From Isoalcanivorax indicus (lineage in GTDB: Bacteria; Pseudomonadota; Gammaproteobacteria; Pseudomonadales; Alcanivoracaceae), in assembly GCF_003259185.1 (NCBI RefSeq), contig NZ_QGMP01000003.1:1-64000 (forward strand): DNA of 64,000 nt. The letters run 5' to 3'. The notes under the pieces were generated by a model. That model had not been told where the DNA came from. It saw only the letters and a list, made by a program, of their open reading frames with translations, and did no database searches. Of the stretch, positions 1-8,873 are shown one piece after another (position 1 is the first letter of the stretch; every line of letters starts with the position of its first letter). A program made the position numbers and the translations under genes.

Positions 1-84
1 CGACTTCCAGCCAACTGAGAGTCTGGTTCTGGCGACCCGCTACGAAGTGGCCCTCGTGTCGTTGGTACTGAGCTGAGGCCTCGG
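1..84 (+). repeat. 84-bp companion module, copy 1
   Basis: This stretch is about 85% identical by eye to the reverse complement of 37907-37990. Shared blocks include TCTGGTTCTGGCGAC, GCTACGAAGT and CTGAGGCCTCGG. It runs straight into the long hairpin at 77-189. No gene is seen here, and the window starts inside or at the edge of the element, so its true left end is unknown. Confidence 0.75.
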
Positions 85-189
85 GGAGGGGGACTCCCTT
101 CCAGAAGTGTGTGAGGCAGGAAGCCGAACGCAAGCCCCCAGGGACGGGTTCACGGCGGCTTCTGGAAGGGAGTCCCCCTCCCCGAGGCC
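77..189. repeat. Long intergenic hairpin repeat, copy 1
   Basis: A perfect 31-bp inverted repeat (77-107 with 159-189) encloses a loop of about 51 nt. The loop contains GCCGAAC and CCCCCAGGGACGGGTT, which are shared with the hairpins at 38010-38130 and 61896-62014. There is no U-tract, so it is not a classical terminator. It belongs to a dispersed palindromic family in this window. Confidence 0.85.
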
Positions 190-255
190 GTGCTACGAAG
201 CTCTCCCATGGCCCCGGCATGACCAAGCCCAGCCCGACAAGACCTCGAACAACAG

Positions 256-292
256 TTGACAGCATCTCAATTGGTTAATAATAATCATTCTC
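256..292 (+). promoter_or_regulatory. Promoter overlapped by a Fur box
   Basis: TTGACA at 256-261 is followed, after 17 bp, by TAATAA at 279-284. The 19-mer at 274-292 (GTTAATAATAATCATTCTC) matches the classical Fur box GATAATGATAATCATTATC at 16 of 19 positions and covers the -10 region. Fur-Fe(II) binding here would block transcription of the downstream heme-handling gene when iron is plentiful. Confidence 0.75.
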
Positions 293-321
293 ATTAAAGA
301 GAGCTATTGCAGGATGCCCCC

Positions 322-1302
322 ATGACCGCTCTGACATCACTGAAACGTTTTCATGCCCCCTGGCCCGGCCCGCTCGGTGCCTGTGCCGCCATGCTGGGAG
401 ACCGCGTGCTGCGCCTGCGCGAGGCGCCCGAGGCCTTGTTCCGGGCGCTGGCCCGCTTTCCGGCGCTGGAGGTGACCACGCGCTCTGACGCCGTCAGCCT
501 GTGCCAGCGAGGCAGGCTGGTGCCTGCAGAGAGCAGCCACGACGGACTGCTTACCGTGCAGGGTTCGCACCTGTATCTGCAGGCCCGCAATGACCAGTGG
601 GCTCTGGTGCTGGCGATACTTGCGCCGGTGGCCGGGCTGGCGAGTCGCAGCGTGCTGTTCTTTGATCGGCACGGGCAGTTGCAACTGAAGGTGCAGGTGC
701 CGGAGGGCACGCCCGGGATGGATTTCGAGGAGCTGGTCTGCGCCTTTCTGCATCCGGATCAGCACCCGCTGCCGGTACCGCAGCCCCTGCCCCTGCACAG
801 TTATGCCGCCTGCGTTGATCTGGCCGCACTGGAGCAGGCCTGGTCGGTGCCGGCGACGCCGGGTGATTTTGAGGCGTTGCTGGCGGCGCACGGGATCAGC
901 CGCCTTGGGGCGTACTGCCGCGTGCGTGACAAGTTTGCCCGGGCGGTGAAGCTGGACAGTTTGCCAGCGCTGCTGTCGCTGGCAGCGGCGCGTCGGGCGC
1001 CGGTGTCGTTGCGGGTGTTCAGTGGCGGTTGCCGTCAGTGGCATCAGGGCGTGTTGCCCTTGCCAGCGTGGCAGGGAACGGCGTTGCGGCTGTGTCAGGA
1101 TGACCTGGAACTGCGGCTGGAGACGGCGCAGATCGCTTCGGCCTGGCGGGTGCGACGCCCGTCAGGGCGGCAGATCGTGACCACGGTGGAGCTGTTCGAT
1201 CACCGTGACGAGCGGGTGCTGGTGCTGCGCAGTGGCTGCGGGCAGGGAGAGTTGCCCAGTTGGCGGGCGTTGCTGGCGGATTGCCTGTTGCCCCCGGACT
1301 GA
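322..1302 (+). CDS. Hemin-degrading factor (HemS/HmuS/ChuS family)
   Basis: This 326-aa cytoplasmic protein resembles the HemS/HmuS/ChuS family of heme-binding and heme-degrading proteins, which are about 340 aa and built of two repeats. The clearest family matches are RSVLFFDRHGQLQLKVQV in the N-terminal half and IASAWRVRRPSGRQIVTTVE followed by LPSWRALL at the C terminus. I chose ATG 322 because AGGA at 311-314 precedes it by 7 nt; a TTG at 307 is less likely. A Fur box lies on its promoter, which fits release of iron from heme under iron limitation. It stands alone here, with no heme transporter genes visible up to the window edge. The sequence is divergent, and by eye I could not place the axial heme histidine of the N-terminal repeat. 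Confidence 0.75.
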   Translation: MTALTSLKRFHAPWPGPLGACAAMLGDRVLRLREAPEALFRALARFPALEVTTRSDAVSLCQRGRLVPAESSHDGLLTVQGSHLYLQARNDQWALVLAILAPVAGLASRSVLFFDRHGQLQLKVQVPEGTPGMDFEELVCAFLHPDQHPLPVPQPLPLHSYAACVDLAALEQAWSVPATPGDFEALLAAHGISRLGAYCRVRDKFARAVKLDSLPALLSLAAARRAPVSLRVFSGGCRQWHQGVLPLPAWQGTALRLCQDDLELRLETAQIASAWRVRRPSGRQIVTTVELFDHRDERVLVLRSGCGQGELPSWRALLADCLLPPD

Positions 1303-1329
1303 GCGCTGTCGCGCTGACGGCGGTGCGGG

Positions 1330-1647
1330 TCAGAACAGGGCGTCGATGCGGGCGATCACGTGGATGATGCGCTCGCGCTGCGGGGCGTCTTTCAGGGCCT
1401 CTTCGGCCATCGGGGCCACATCGCATTGCCCGGGTAACGGGTGATCCCCTTCCAGCAGGGCGCGAAAGCGCGCCAGAAACACCCATTGCAGCCAGGCGTT
1501 GAAGTCCATGCGATCGGCGCTGAACGGCACGGTGCTGAGGAAGGCTTCCGGTGGCGGTGGGGTGGCTTCCCAGAGACCGGCTTCGCGCAGGGTCTGCTCC
1601 AGTTCGGCCAGCAGGGCATACAGGTCGGTTCGCAGGGTGTCAGGCAT
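1330..1647 (-). CDS. YqcC-like protein (DUF446)
   Basis: This small 105-aa protein has the typical YqcC layout: a helical N terminus rich in Leu and Glu, GLWEATPPPPEAF, then PFSADRMDFNAWLQWVF and LPGQCDVAPMAEEA. Its biochemical role is unknown in the family. The ATG at 1645-1647 overlaps the stop of the upstream HAD gene by 8 bp, which suggests translational coupling at the end of the dapF-xerC operon. It converges on the HemS-type gene, leaving only 27 bp between the two stop codons. The family call rests on recognised motifs only. Confidence 0.75.
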   Translation of the reverse strand: MPDTLRTDLYALLAELEQTLREAGLWEATPPPPEAFLSTVPFSADRMDFNAWLQWVFLARFRALLEGDHPLPGQCDVAPMAEEALKDAPQRERIIHVIARIDALF

Positions 1648-2347
1648 CGAGCAGGGCCACCAGGTCGCTGAGTTCGTGCAGATTGTGGATGTGGTGGGGG
1701 TGGTCGGGCAAATCCAGGGGCCATTTCTGGTCCAGCAGGTTGGCCCAGACGGCATTGAAGCCGTGGCGGCGGGCGGCGTCCACGTCCTCCAGGGGATGGT
1801 CTCCCACATGCACGGCTTCGTTGGCGCGGACCCGCGCGGAGCGCAGGGCGGCATCGAACATGTCGCGTTCCGGTTTGCGTCGGCCGACGCTCTCGGAAGA
1901 ATGCTGGAAGGCGAACAGGTCGCCAATGCCGATCCGTTTCAGGTCGGCATTGCCGTTGGTCAGTGCGCCCAGAACGTATGAGTCGGCCAGTGTTTCCAGC
2001 ACTTCCAGTGCGCCGGGAAAGAACACCACTTCGTTGCGGGCTTCGTGGAAGACGTCGAAGGCCTGGGCCGCCAGGCGGCCGGATTCTTCGGCGCAGTAGC
2101 CGGCACTGCGAAAGCCTGCCGCCAGGGCGTCGCGACGCAGGGCCGTGAGGTTGTGCAGATAGCCGGGTTTCTCGCGGAGCAGCTGTTCGCGGATGTCGCG
2201 TACCCGGGCGACCGTCATGGCGGCGGCGGCATCGGGATAACGTTCGCTGATCCAGTCCCGGCACTGCCGTTCCGCCCGGCGGATGACTTCGTCCACGGGC
2301 CAGAGGGTATTGTCCAGGTCAAACGTGATCAGCTTGAGTCGGCTCAT
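1640..2347 (-). CDS. HAD-family phosphatase (YigB-like)
   Basis: A 235-aa HAD hydrolase. Motif I is FDLDNTLWP (Asp10 nucleophile, Asp12), motif II is LGALTNGN, the motif III lysine lies in GRRKPERDMF, and motif IV is VHVGDHPLEDV. The helical cap between motifs I and II fits a type I cap. It follows xerC by 44 bp on the same strand, the same arrangement as xerC-yigB in Escherichia coli, where YigB dephosphorylates flavin and pyrimidine precursors. That substrate is inferred from synteny only. Confidence 0.85.
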   Translation of the reverse strand: MSRLKLITFDLDNTLWPVDEVIRRAERQCRDWISERYPDAAAAMTVARVRDIREQLLREKPGYLHNLTALRRDALAAGFRSAGYCAEESGRLAAQAFDVFHEARNEVVFFPGALEVLETLADSYVLGALTNGNADLKRIGIGDLFAFQHSSESVGRRKPERDMFDAALRSARVRANEAVHVGDHPLEDVDAARRHGFNAVWANLLDQKWPLDLPDHPHHIHNLHELSDLVALLDA

Positions 2348-2391
2348 GCGGGCATCATAGCTGCCCCCCTGCGTCAGGGAAATGACGGGCG

Positions 2392-3321
2392 TCAGTCTTC
2401 TTCGCTGTGGTCGCCTCCGCGCCGCTGGGCGCGGGGGTGGGCGGCATCGTAGACCCGGGCCAGATGCTGGAAGTCGAGATGGGTGTAGACCTGGGTGGTG
2501 CTCAGGTCCGCATGGCCCAGCAACTCCTGCACGGCGCGCAGGTCGCCGCTGGATTCCAGCAGGTGGGTGGCAAAGGAATGCCGCAGCATGTGGGGGTGCA
2601 GGCGTTGGTCCAGGCCCGCCTCGCGGGCGCGCAGGGCCAGGCGCTGCTCGACGGCGCGAGCGCCAAGGCGGCGTCCGTGGCGGCCCACAAACAGGGCCCG
2701 CTCGGTGCTGTCGGTCACCAGGGTGGCGCGGGCCTTGAGCCAGGCGGCGATGGCCTGTATAGCGGGCTGGCCCACGGGCAGGTGGCGTGTCTTGCGGCCC
2801 TTGCCGGTGACCACCAGGCTGGCATCGGCGCGGTCAATGCTGTCGACGTCCAGGCTGACCAGTTCGGCCAGACGCAGGCCGGAGGAATAGAACAGCTCCA
2901 TCATGGCCCGGTCGCGCAGGGTCAGGGGGTCGTCGGCGCGGGTCTGGTCCAGCAGCTGGTTGACGCTGTCGGCGTCCAGGGTTTTCGGCAAACGGCGTGG
3001 GCGTTTGGGGGCGCGGATATCCACCGCCGGGTTGTCCCGCGCCAGGCCCTCGCGGAGCAGATAGTGGTAGAAGCCGCGCAGTGCGGACAGCAGTCGTTGC
3101 AGGCTGCGGCCGCCCAGGCCACGCCGGTGCAGGGTGGCCACCAGGCTGCGCACATCGTGGCTGCTGAGGCCGGCCCAGTCGTGCTGGTCACGTTCCGAGA
3201 GGGTGTCGGCGACCAGCTTCAGATCGCGGGCATAGTGGCTGACCGTGTGTGGCGACAGTCGCCGTTCGGTCTCGAGGTGACGCAGATAGCCATCAATCGC
3301 TGGATGCATGGTGGGATTCAC
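2392..3321 (-). CDS. xerC: Tyrosine recombinase XerC
   Basis: A 309-aa site-specific recombinase that acts with XerD at dif to resolve chromosome dimers. The N-terminal SAM-like core-binding domain spans about residues 5-95. The catalytic domain carries the full set Arg150, Lys174, His244, Arg247, His270 and Tyr279 (SSGLRLAEL, HMLRHSFATH, LLGHADLSTTQVYTHL). The start is uncertain: GTG 3321 or ATG 3309, neither with a strong ribosome site. It sits downstream of dapF-DUF484 and upstream of the HAD gene as in Pseudomonas, but a membrane-protein gene is inserted just before it. The vertical operon context argues against a phage or integron integrase. Confidence 0.95.
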   Translation of the reverse strand: MNPTMHPAIDGYLRHLETERRLSPHTVSHYARDLKLVADTLSERDQHDWAGLSSHDVRSLVATLHRRGLGGRSLQRLLSALRGFYHYLLREGLARDNPAVDIRAPKRPRRLPKTLDADSVNQLLDQTRADDPLTLRDRAMMELFYSSGLRLAELVSLDVDSIDRADASLVVTGKGRKTRHLPVGQPAIQAIAAWLKARATLVTDSTERALFVGRHGRRLGARAVEQRLALRAREAGLDQRLHPHMLRHSFATHLLESSGDLRAVQELLGHADLSTTQVYTHLDFQHLARVYDAAHPRAQRRGGDHSEED

Positions 3322-3339
3322 GCTAATCGGATTCGGGCA

Positions 3340-4902
3340 TCAGCGCAACCGCGGCAGCAGTCCCGGCGTCTCCGGGGGTCTGGTGCTGAACTCAAGCAGG
3401 TAGGCGGTCAGGCCTGCGTCATCGAACAGAGGCTGCCATCCCCTGTCGAGATAGCCCACGTAGACCAGCAAGTGTCTGGCGTTCGGGTGCGGTGCATCAA
3501 AAAAGTAGAGGTTGTGCTGGGGGGCGCCGGGATGTATCCCGTAGATGCCGCCATCAAGCAGCAGGCCTGCGGCGGTCTCCGAGGTGGGCGCATAAACCAC
3601 GCGGACGCCCGGCCGCAATCGGCCTGGTGAGAGCGAATAAAAGAAATCCTCGTTGAAGACCAGAATCTGCGTGATGCGCGGTTCATCGTGGGTGAGTTGA
3701 TGCAGTTGTTCGGCCAGTTGGTCTGCAGCCGCTTCGCGCTGGGTCCGCCGGGGCAGGAAGTCGGGCAGTACCGCCGGAATACCGGCAACCGGATAGCGGC
3801 GATCGCCAAGCCGGTGTTTGACCGGGTCGAACTGGAGCAGGTGCTCGCCGACGATGAGGATGGCGAGGACCAGCGGGATGGCATGCCGCATGGGGCCCGG
3901 TGTCGGCAGGCGGGATAGCAGGACCTGCATGCCGGCGGCCCAGGCGAGGGTCAGCAGGGGCAGGATGGAGAGCAGGTAACGGGCCTCGAAGAACGAGAGT
4001 TGCGCGACGACCAGCCCCACCAGCAGAAGCAGCCAGGCGGCAGCACCGACGGTGACGGGCATGAGCTGGCGGAAACCGGCATGCCAGGGCGCGAGCAGAG
4101 CAGGCGCCAGCCACAGGGGGTTGAAGGTGCTGAACAGGCGCCAGGGGCGGCGCAACTCGTCGTCACTGGCGCGGTTGAGGATATCGCGAAACGTCAGGCG
4201 CCAGTTGATGTACTCCAGGGGCTGGGGTAGCGCCACCAGCAGCCACAGCGCATAGATCATGCCGGGCGCCAGCAGTGCGAGCACCAGGCGCCAGCGGCGC
4301 AGGTAGAGCAGATAAAGCGCCAGGCTGGCGAGCGGCATGATGCCTTCCGGGCGAATCAGTGGCAGCAGTGAGCACAGGAGAACGGCGGTCAGGAGTCGTT
4401 GGCTGGCCAGGGCCAGCAGGGTCAGGCTGAAAAAGAACGCGAGCCAGTTTTCGGCATTGAAGCTCAGGAAACCGAAGGCATACACCGGCATAAAGGCCAG
4501 AATCAGCAGGGCCGGGAGCATGGTGGCGGGGCGGATATCGAGATGTCTGGCCGTTTGCCAGAGCATCAGCAGTGTGGCCGCCCCCGCTGCCGCATGGCTG
4601 ATGCGCATCAGTAACAGGTTGCCGCCGGTCAGCAGCGAGAGGGTGCCGTCCACCAGCAGGGCAACGGGTTGTACATAGCTCCAGTGATACAGGTCCGGGT
4701 TGGACCAGGCGCTGCGTACCAGGAAAAAACGGTAGGCATCATCGATGTGGAACAGCCGCCAGCCATCGATGAAATCAAGCATCCAGCCGTTGACCGGCCC
4801 GCTGGTGATCCAGGCCAGCAGGGCGTAGGTGAAAAAGGCGGTGAACAGGATGGCCAGGAACAGGCGCTGTGTCCGCACCTGCGGATTATTATTCTTGTTC
4901 AT
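3340..4902 (-). CDS. Multi-TM GT-C-like membrane protein
   Basis: A 520-aa integral membrane protein with roughly ten hydrophobic segments between residues 14 and about 350, followed by a soluble C-terminal region of about 170 aa. The first large loop has the acidic motif LFHIDDAYRFF. An acidic pair at this place is typical of GT-C glycosyltransferases, which transfer sugars from polyprenyl-phosphate donors at the periplasmic face. I recognise the fold type, not a named family. It lies between DUF484 and xerC, with 17-18 bp gaps on each side, so it is probably co-transcribed. Acceptor and donor are unknown; a lipid or surface-glycan sugar transferase is the best guess. Confidence 0.6.
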   Translation of the reverse strand: MNKNNNPQVRTQRLFLAILFTAFFTYALLAWITSGPVNGWMLDFIDGWRLFHIDDAYRFFLVRSAWSNPDLYHWSYVQPVALLVDGTLSLLTGGNLLLMRISHAAAGAATLLMLWQTARHLDIRPATMLPALLILAFMPVYAFGFLSFNAENWLAFFFSLTLLALASQRLLTAVLLCSLLPLIRPEGIMPLASLALYLLYLRRWRLVLALLAPGMIYALWLLVALPQPLEYINWRLTFRDILNRASDDELRRPWRLFSTFNPLWLAPALLAPWHAGFRQLMPVTVGAAAWLLLLVGLVVAQLSFFEARYLLSILPLLTLAWAAGMQVLLSRLPTPGPMRHAIPLVLAILIVGEHLLQFDPVKHRLGDRRYPVAGIPAVLPDFLPRRTQREAAADQLAEQLHQLTHDEPRITQILVFNEDFFYSLSPGRLRPGVRVVYAPTSETAAGLLLDGGIYGIHPGAPQHNLYFFDAPHPNARHLLVYVGYLDRGWQPLFDDAGLTAYLLEFSTRPPETPGLLPRLR

Positions 4903-4919
4903 GACAGGTACCGGAGGTA

Positions 4920-5639
4920 CTAGGTGGCGCGGCGGCGCGCCTCCAGTTGCGGATAACGGCGCAGCAATTCGTACAGGCGACGACTGAGAATATCGCCGAT
5001 GTGGCTGATGAAGAGGGTGCCCAGCGAACTGCGGAAATGGTGGGCATCGAAGCTGCCGATGGCGAGCAGCCCCTGCTCGCCCTGCCAGACCAGGGGCACC
5101 ATCGCGGCGGAGGCAACCCGGTCGGCATGTTGCGGGAACAGTTCGTCGAGCTCCACCTGACGCAGCACGCCGCAGATGGCCTTGCCGTTGCGCAACAGCA
5201 ACTGCAAGGCCTCGTGCAGATCGGCGGCGGCCAGGCAGCGCACCTGGCTGCGCAGTTCGCCGGTCAGATCCAGATCGCGATCGTAGATCAGCAGGGTCAC
5301 GGCATCGGCGCCGAAGTCCTGCTGCAGTGAGCGCAGCAGGGCGCTGAACAGTTGCTCCGGGCTGCGTGCCTCGACCAGGCTCAGGACCAGGCGGCGGGTC
5401 TTCTCGAACAGGACATCGTTGTCGCGGGCGACGGCGAGCAGGCTGTTGAGGCGTTCGCGCAGGCCCTGATTGCGCTCGCGCAATATCTGCGCCTGACGCT
5501 CCAGCAATGACACGGCGTTGCCGCGCGGATCGGGCAGCTGCAACAGTTCAAGCAGTTCCTGGCGCCCCTGGAAGAAGTCAGTGTGATCGCGCAGCCAGGC
5601 GGCGACCTGATCGCCGCTAAGGGCCTTCTGCTCGCTCAT
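4920..5639 (-). CDS. DUF484 family protein (YigA-like)
   Basis: A 239-aa cytoplasmic protein of the DUF484 family, found between dapF and xerC in many gammaproteobacteria. The N-terminal helix set ([33 protein letters not shown]) is the family signature. A GAF-like region follows, with VTLLIYDRD and [13 protein letters not shown]. The start at 5639 is chosen because its ATG overlaps the dapF TGA (ATGA). An in-frame ATG at 5651 lies inside dapF and is less likely. Its molecular role is not established. Confidence 0.88.
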   Translation of the reverse strand: MSEQKALSGDQVAAWLRDHTDFFQGRQELLELLQLPDPRGNAVSLLERQAQILRERNQGLRERLNSLLAVARDNDVLFEKTRRLVLSLVEARSPEQLFSALLRSLQQDFGADAVTLLIYDRDLDLTGELRSQVRCLAAADLHEALQLLLRNGKAICGVLRQVELDELFPQHADRVASAAMVPLVWQGEQGLLAIGSFDAHHFRSSLGTLFISHIGDILSRRLYELLRRYPQLEARRRAT

Positions 5640-6508
5640 GCGTCGCTCCATGCATCCCGGTTCAGTTCGCCATCATAGACGCGGCTTGCCGGGCCTGTCA
5701 TCAGCACGCCGCCCTCGCCGGTGTAGCGTATGCGCAGGTCGCCGCCAGGCAGTGATACGGTGACGGTGTCGTTCAGCAGCCCGCGGCGCTGGCCAGAGAC
5801 CACGGCAGCGCAGGCACCGGAACCGCAGGCCAGAGTTTCGCCGCTGCCCCGCTCGAATACCCGCAGGCGAATATGCTGCCGGTCAAGGATCTGCATGAAA
5901 CCGACATTGACCCGTTCCGGGAAGTCGGGGTGAGACTCCAGTATCGGGCCGACGCTGGCGACCGGTGCTGTGTCCACATTCTCGACCAGTTGCACACAGT
6001 GCGGGTTGCCCAGGCTGACAGCCGAGACTTCCCAGGCCTGCTGCCCGGCGACCAGGAAGTAGGTGTCCGCTTCGCGCTCGGCGCGCAGGGGAATATCCGC
6101 CGGCGCCCAGCGCGGCGCGCCCATGTCGACGGTCACCAGGCCGTCATCGGTCATATGCAGGGTCATCTCGCCACTGGCGGTTTCGACCCGGATGGCATGC
6201 TTGTCGGTGAGCCCTTCCTCGCGCACGAAGCGCGCAAAACACCGGGCGCCGTTGCCGCATTGCCCGGTTTCGCTGCCGTCGGCGTTGAAGATGCGATAGC
6301 GGAAGTCGGCGTTGCCGCGCGCGGGCTGCACCACCAGAAGCTGATCGAAGCCGATGCCGAAATGGCGATCGGCCAGCCGTCGCATCACGGCGGGCGGCAG
6401 CGGTGCGGCGTCTTCGGGCAGCGGCTGGCGGATGCCGTCGAGCACCATGAAGTCATTGCCAAGACCGTGCATCTTGGTAAACCGCAAGCGAGAGGAAGCT
6501 GGGGGCAT
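5636..6508 (-). CDS. dapF: Diaminopimelate epimerase
   Basis: A 290-aa enzyme that converts LL- to meso-diaminopimelate for lysine and peptidoglycan synthesis. Both active-site cysteines are present: Cys84 in [13 protein letters not shown] and Cys228 in [15 protein letters not shown]. The frame is open a further 40 codons upstream, but homology starts at about [15 protein letters not shown], so ATG 6508 is chosen. It overlaps DUF484 by 4 bp. In Pseudomonas, lysA is immediately upstream of dapF; here lysA is more than 4 kb away, beyond the cstA module. Confidence 0.97.
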   Translation of the reverse strand: MPPASSRLRFTKMHGLGNDFMVLDGIRQPLPEDAAPLPPAVMRRLADRHFGIGFDQLLVVQPARGNADFRYRIFNADGSETGQCGNGARCFARFVREEGLTDKHAIRVETASGEMTLHMTDDGLVTVDMGAPRWAPADIPLRAEREADTYFLVAGQQAWEVSAVSLGNPHCVQLVENVDTAPVASVGPILESHPDFPERVNVGFMQILDRQHIRLRVFERGSGETLACGSGACAAVVSGQRRGLLNDTVTVSLPGGDLRIRYTGEGGVLMTGPASRVYDGELNRDAWSDA

Positions 6509-6692
6509 GGTGGATATCCGGTTCAGGAAACTCTGCAAGTCGCGCCAGTATACGCCGCTGCGGCGGCTGGTGCATTCGGGCCATCCCGTCATGGCGCGGC
6601 CGCACAAATTGGCACAGCCTGCACTCACGTCCAGCGTGCCTGGCCGTTACGCTGTCGGTCATTGCAATGCTGATCTTCCGGAGTGCCTGAGC

Positions 6693-7556
6693 ATGAATGC
6701 CAAAGCCCGAATTTACCCGCGGCCCACCAACAAGAGTGACATCCAGCCGCGCAAGATGGATTTCGAATTCGATGAACGCATTCCCCGCTACTGGTTTGCC
6801 GGGGATCAGTTCAAGACGCTGCTGCTGTCGGCGCTGTCCTGCACCTTTCCGGAGGGCGAGCGTTTCTTCGTTCGCTCGGTACGGCACTACCAGCGTGATA
6901 TCCAGGACCCGGTGCTGCGCGAGCAGGTGAAGGGCTTTATCGGCCAGGAGGCCCACCACGGCAATGAGCATGAAGCCTTCAATGCCTTTCTGGAGAGCAA
7001 GGGCATCCCGGCCAGCAAGGTGTCCGAATTCGTGCTGCGTGGCCTGAAATGGCAGGCCAAGCGGATGTCGCCGGCGCGGCAGCTGGCCAAGACCTGTGCG
7101 CTGGAACACTTCACGGCCATGCTGGCAGAGACCATTCTTGAACATCCGGAAATGCTGGAAGGCATGGATGAGCGCATGTTGCCGTTGTGGCTCTGGCATG
7201 CGATCGAGGAGAGCGAGCACAAGGCCGTGGCCTTCGATGTCTATCAGGACCAGGTTGGTAGCTACTGGGTGCGGACCAGCGAGATGGCCGTGACCACGGT
7301 GGAGTTCATCGGCTTCACCATTTTCCACTATATCCAGCTGCGCCAGGGCATGGACGACAAGCGTGACCTGCGTTCGGTCATGCGCGGCATGAACTGGTTG
7401 CTGGGCAAGCCGGGTTGGCTGCGGCGCCTCGGGCGCAGCTATCGCGCCTACTATCGCCGTGATTTCCATCCCGGCAAGAAAGACAGCCGTGCCTTGCGGG
7501 AGCAGGGGCTGGCGCGCCTTGAAGCCCTGATGGCGCGCCTCGAAGCCGCGGCCTGA
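6693..7556 (+). CDS. Ferritin-like metal-dependent hydrolase (COG3687)
   Basis: A 287-aa mostly helical protein. It carries repeated Glu/His pairs typical of a carboxylate-bridged metal site: GQEAHHGNEHEAF, ALEHFTAMLAE and AIEESEHKAVAFD. This is the pattern of the predicted metal-dependent hydrolase group COG3687, whose substrates are unknown and which is common in hydrocarbon-degrading marine bacteria. ATG 6693 is preceded by GGAG at 6680-6683; the frame is open upstream to 6354 but overlaps dapF there. It is divergent from dapF and convergent with the ArsA-like gene. A role in fatty-acid or membrane-lipid chemistry is possible but unproven. Confidence 0.7.
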   Translation: MNAKARIYPRPTNKSDIQPRKMDFEFDERIPRYWFAGDQFKTLLLSALSCTFPEGERFFVRSVRHYQRDIQDPVLREQVKGFIGQEAHHGNEHEAFNAFLESKGIPASKVSEFVLRGLKWQAKRMSPARQLAKTCALEHFTAMLAETILEHPEMLEGMDERMLPLWLWHAIEESEHKAVAFDVYQDQVGSYWVRTSEMAVTTVEFIGFTIFHYIQLRQGMDDKRDLRSVMRGMNWLLGKPGWLRRLGRSYRAYYRRDFHPGKKDSRALREQGLARLEALMARLEAAA

Positions 7557-7575
7557 GCGCCGCGCCGGGCGCTAC

Positions 7576-8589
7576 TCAGCGGTTCTCCAGCAGGGCGCCC
7601 AGTCTGCGCAGGCTGTCGATCCCCTGGATATCGTCCTCCTGCAGGGCCAGTTGCCGTTGCGGCAACTGGCCCATGCGTTCCCGAATGTCATCCAGATGCC
7701 GTTGCTGGCGGGTCAGACGTGCCTGCAGGAAGCGGCTGTCGGTGTCTGCGGGCAGCACGCGATTGATCAGCAGCCCGACCACCGGTACCTCGCTGGCGGT
7801 GAGGCTCTCCAGCGCCCGGTGAGTCTCCAGTATGGGCAGGCGCTCCGGGGTCAGCACGAACAGGAAGCCGGTCTGCTGCGGGTCCAGCAGGCGATGGCGC
7901 AGGCGGTGGAACAGCTGCTGGCGGGTGCGCAGTGTGGCGGTCAGATCGCGGCTGCGGGCTGCCATGCCGGCGGTGGCGTGGTCCTCCGGCTTGCCCAGCG
8001 GGCTGTCGAGATCACGGCCCGGTGTGAGATGTTTCAACACCTGGCCGAGTTCGCTGGCGCGCTCATTGTGGCGCAGCAGGCCATCCGTCCAGACCGCCAT
8101 GATTTCCGGCAGGCTGAGTAGCCGAAGGGTGTGCCCGGTGGGCGCGGTATCCAGCACGATCAGGTCATAGCGTGTGTCGGTGTCATCCAGCAGGCGCGCC
8201 AGACGCTCCAGCAAGGCGGCCTCCTGTGCCCCCGGGGACTGGCGGCTGAGCTGCAGTTGCCGGGTCAACTCGCGCAGCTGTTCGGGCCGCACAAAGGGGC
8301 GCATCTGCCCGATCACTCGCGCCAGATAAGCGTCTGCCTCGTCTTCCGGATCGATCTCCAGGGCTGTCAGCCCGGGTGCCACGCGGGTCTCGCGGTTGCC
8401 GACCGGCTGGTCCAGCGCATCGGCCAGGCTGTGTGCGGGGTCGGTGGACACCAGCAGGACCTCGCGACCCGCGTCGGCGGCGCGCAGTGCCAGCGTGGCC
8501 GCCAGCGTGGTCTTGCCGACGCCGCCCTTGCCGCCCACCAGCAGCAGGCGGTGGTGGGAAAGCAGCGCGTCCGTATCAAGCCTGGGCAT
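7576..8589 (-). CDS. ArsA/Get3-family ATPase
   Basis: A 337-aa soluble ATPase with the deviant Walker A motif GGKGGVGKTT at residues 19-28, switch motif STDPAHSL and the ArsA signature DTAPTGHTLRLL. It is a single-domain form, unlike the duplicated ArsA of arsenic operons, and there are no arsenic genes nearby. Its ATG shares one base with the stop of the upstream cory-CC-star gene, and that gene overlaps cstA, so the three form one operon. This context points to a partnership with the small Cys-Cys protein and the CstA transporter rather than arsenite efflux. The family call is firm and the function is unknown. Confidence 0.9.
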   Translation of the reverse strand: MPRLDTDALLSHHRLLLVGGKGGVGKTTLAATLALRAADAGREVLLVSTDPAHSLADALDQPVGNRETRVAPGLTALEIDPEDEADAYLARVIGQMRPFVRPEQLRELTRQLQLSRQSPGAQEAALLERLARLLDDTDTRYDLIVLDTAPTGHTLRLLSLPEIMAVWTDGLLRHNERASELGQVLKHLTPGRDLDSPLGKPEDHATAGMAARSRDLTATLRTRQQLFHRLRHRLLDPQQTGFLFVLTPERLPILETHRALESLTASEVPVVGLLINRVLPADTDSRFLQARLTRQQRHLDDIRERMGQLPQRQLALQEDDIQGIDSLRRLGALLENR

Positions 8590-8873
8590 CAGCAGCAGCG
8601 CATGCTGTCGAGGGGGGAATGCTCCATGCCCATGCGTGTATGCCAGTCATGAAAACGCTCCAGCAGCAGTGGCTGCAGTTCCAGGGTGTACCAGCTGGCC
8701 GGATTCGGGATACCGAGGGTTTCGGCAAACACCAGCAACATGAACAGATCCTCTTCATCGCGCCGGGCACGGGCGATGGCCGCCCGGTAGGGGGCGTTGT
8801 ACCACTGGCTGCCGAAGGCGCTGGCCTGTTGTTGCCAGTGGCGCAGTCGGCCGAGCAGGCGCGGGGGCGTCAT
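8589..8873 (-). CDS. Cory-CC-star protein
   Basis: A 94-aa protein ending in Cys-Cys (SPLDSMRCC), with a conserved-looking core of QWYNAPYRAAIARARRDEED, LPVF-type helix and NPASWYTLELQPLLLE. I recognise it as the small cory-CC-star family found beside CstA transporters and ArsA-type ATPases. ATG 8873 overlaps the cstA stop (ATGA), and its own stop overlaps the ArsA-like start by 1 bp, so translation is probably coupled. The terminal cysteine pair could bind a metal or be a thiol exchange site; that is inference. No function is established. Confidence 0.75.
   Translation of the reverse strand: MTPPRLLGRLRHWQQQASAFGSQWYNAPYRAAIARARRDEEDLFMLLVFAETLGIPNPASWYTLELQPLLLERFHDWHTRMGMEHSPLDSMRCC

Noticed and set aside
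2392-3321. XerC-like gene as an integrase marking a genomic island
   Set aside because: Its place between DUF484 and a HAD gene and its standard length identify it as housekeeping XerC.
7576-8589. Arsenite efflux ATPase assignment for the ArsA-family gene
   Set aside because: It has a single ATPase domain, no arsB, arsD or arsR nearby, and is translationally coupled to cstA and a cory-CC-star gene.
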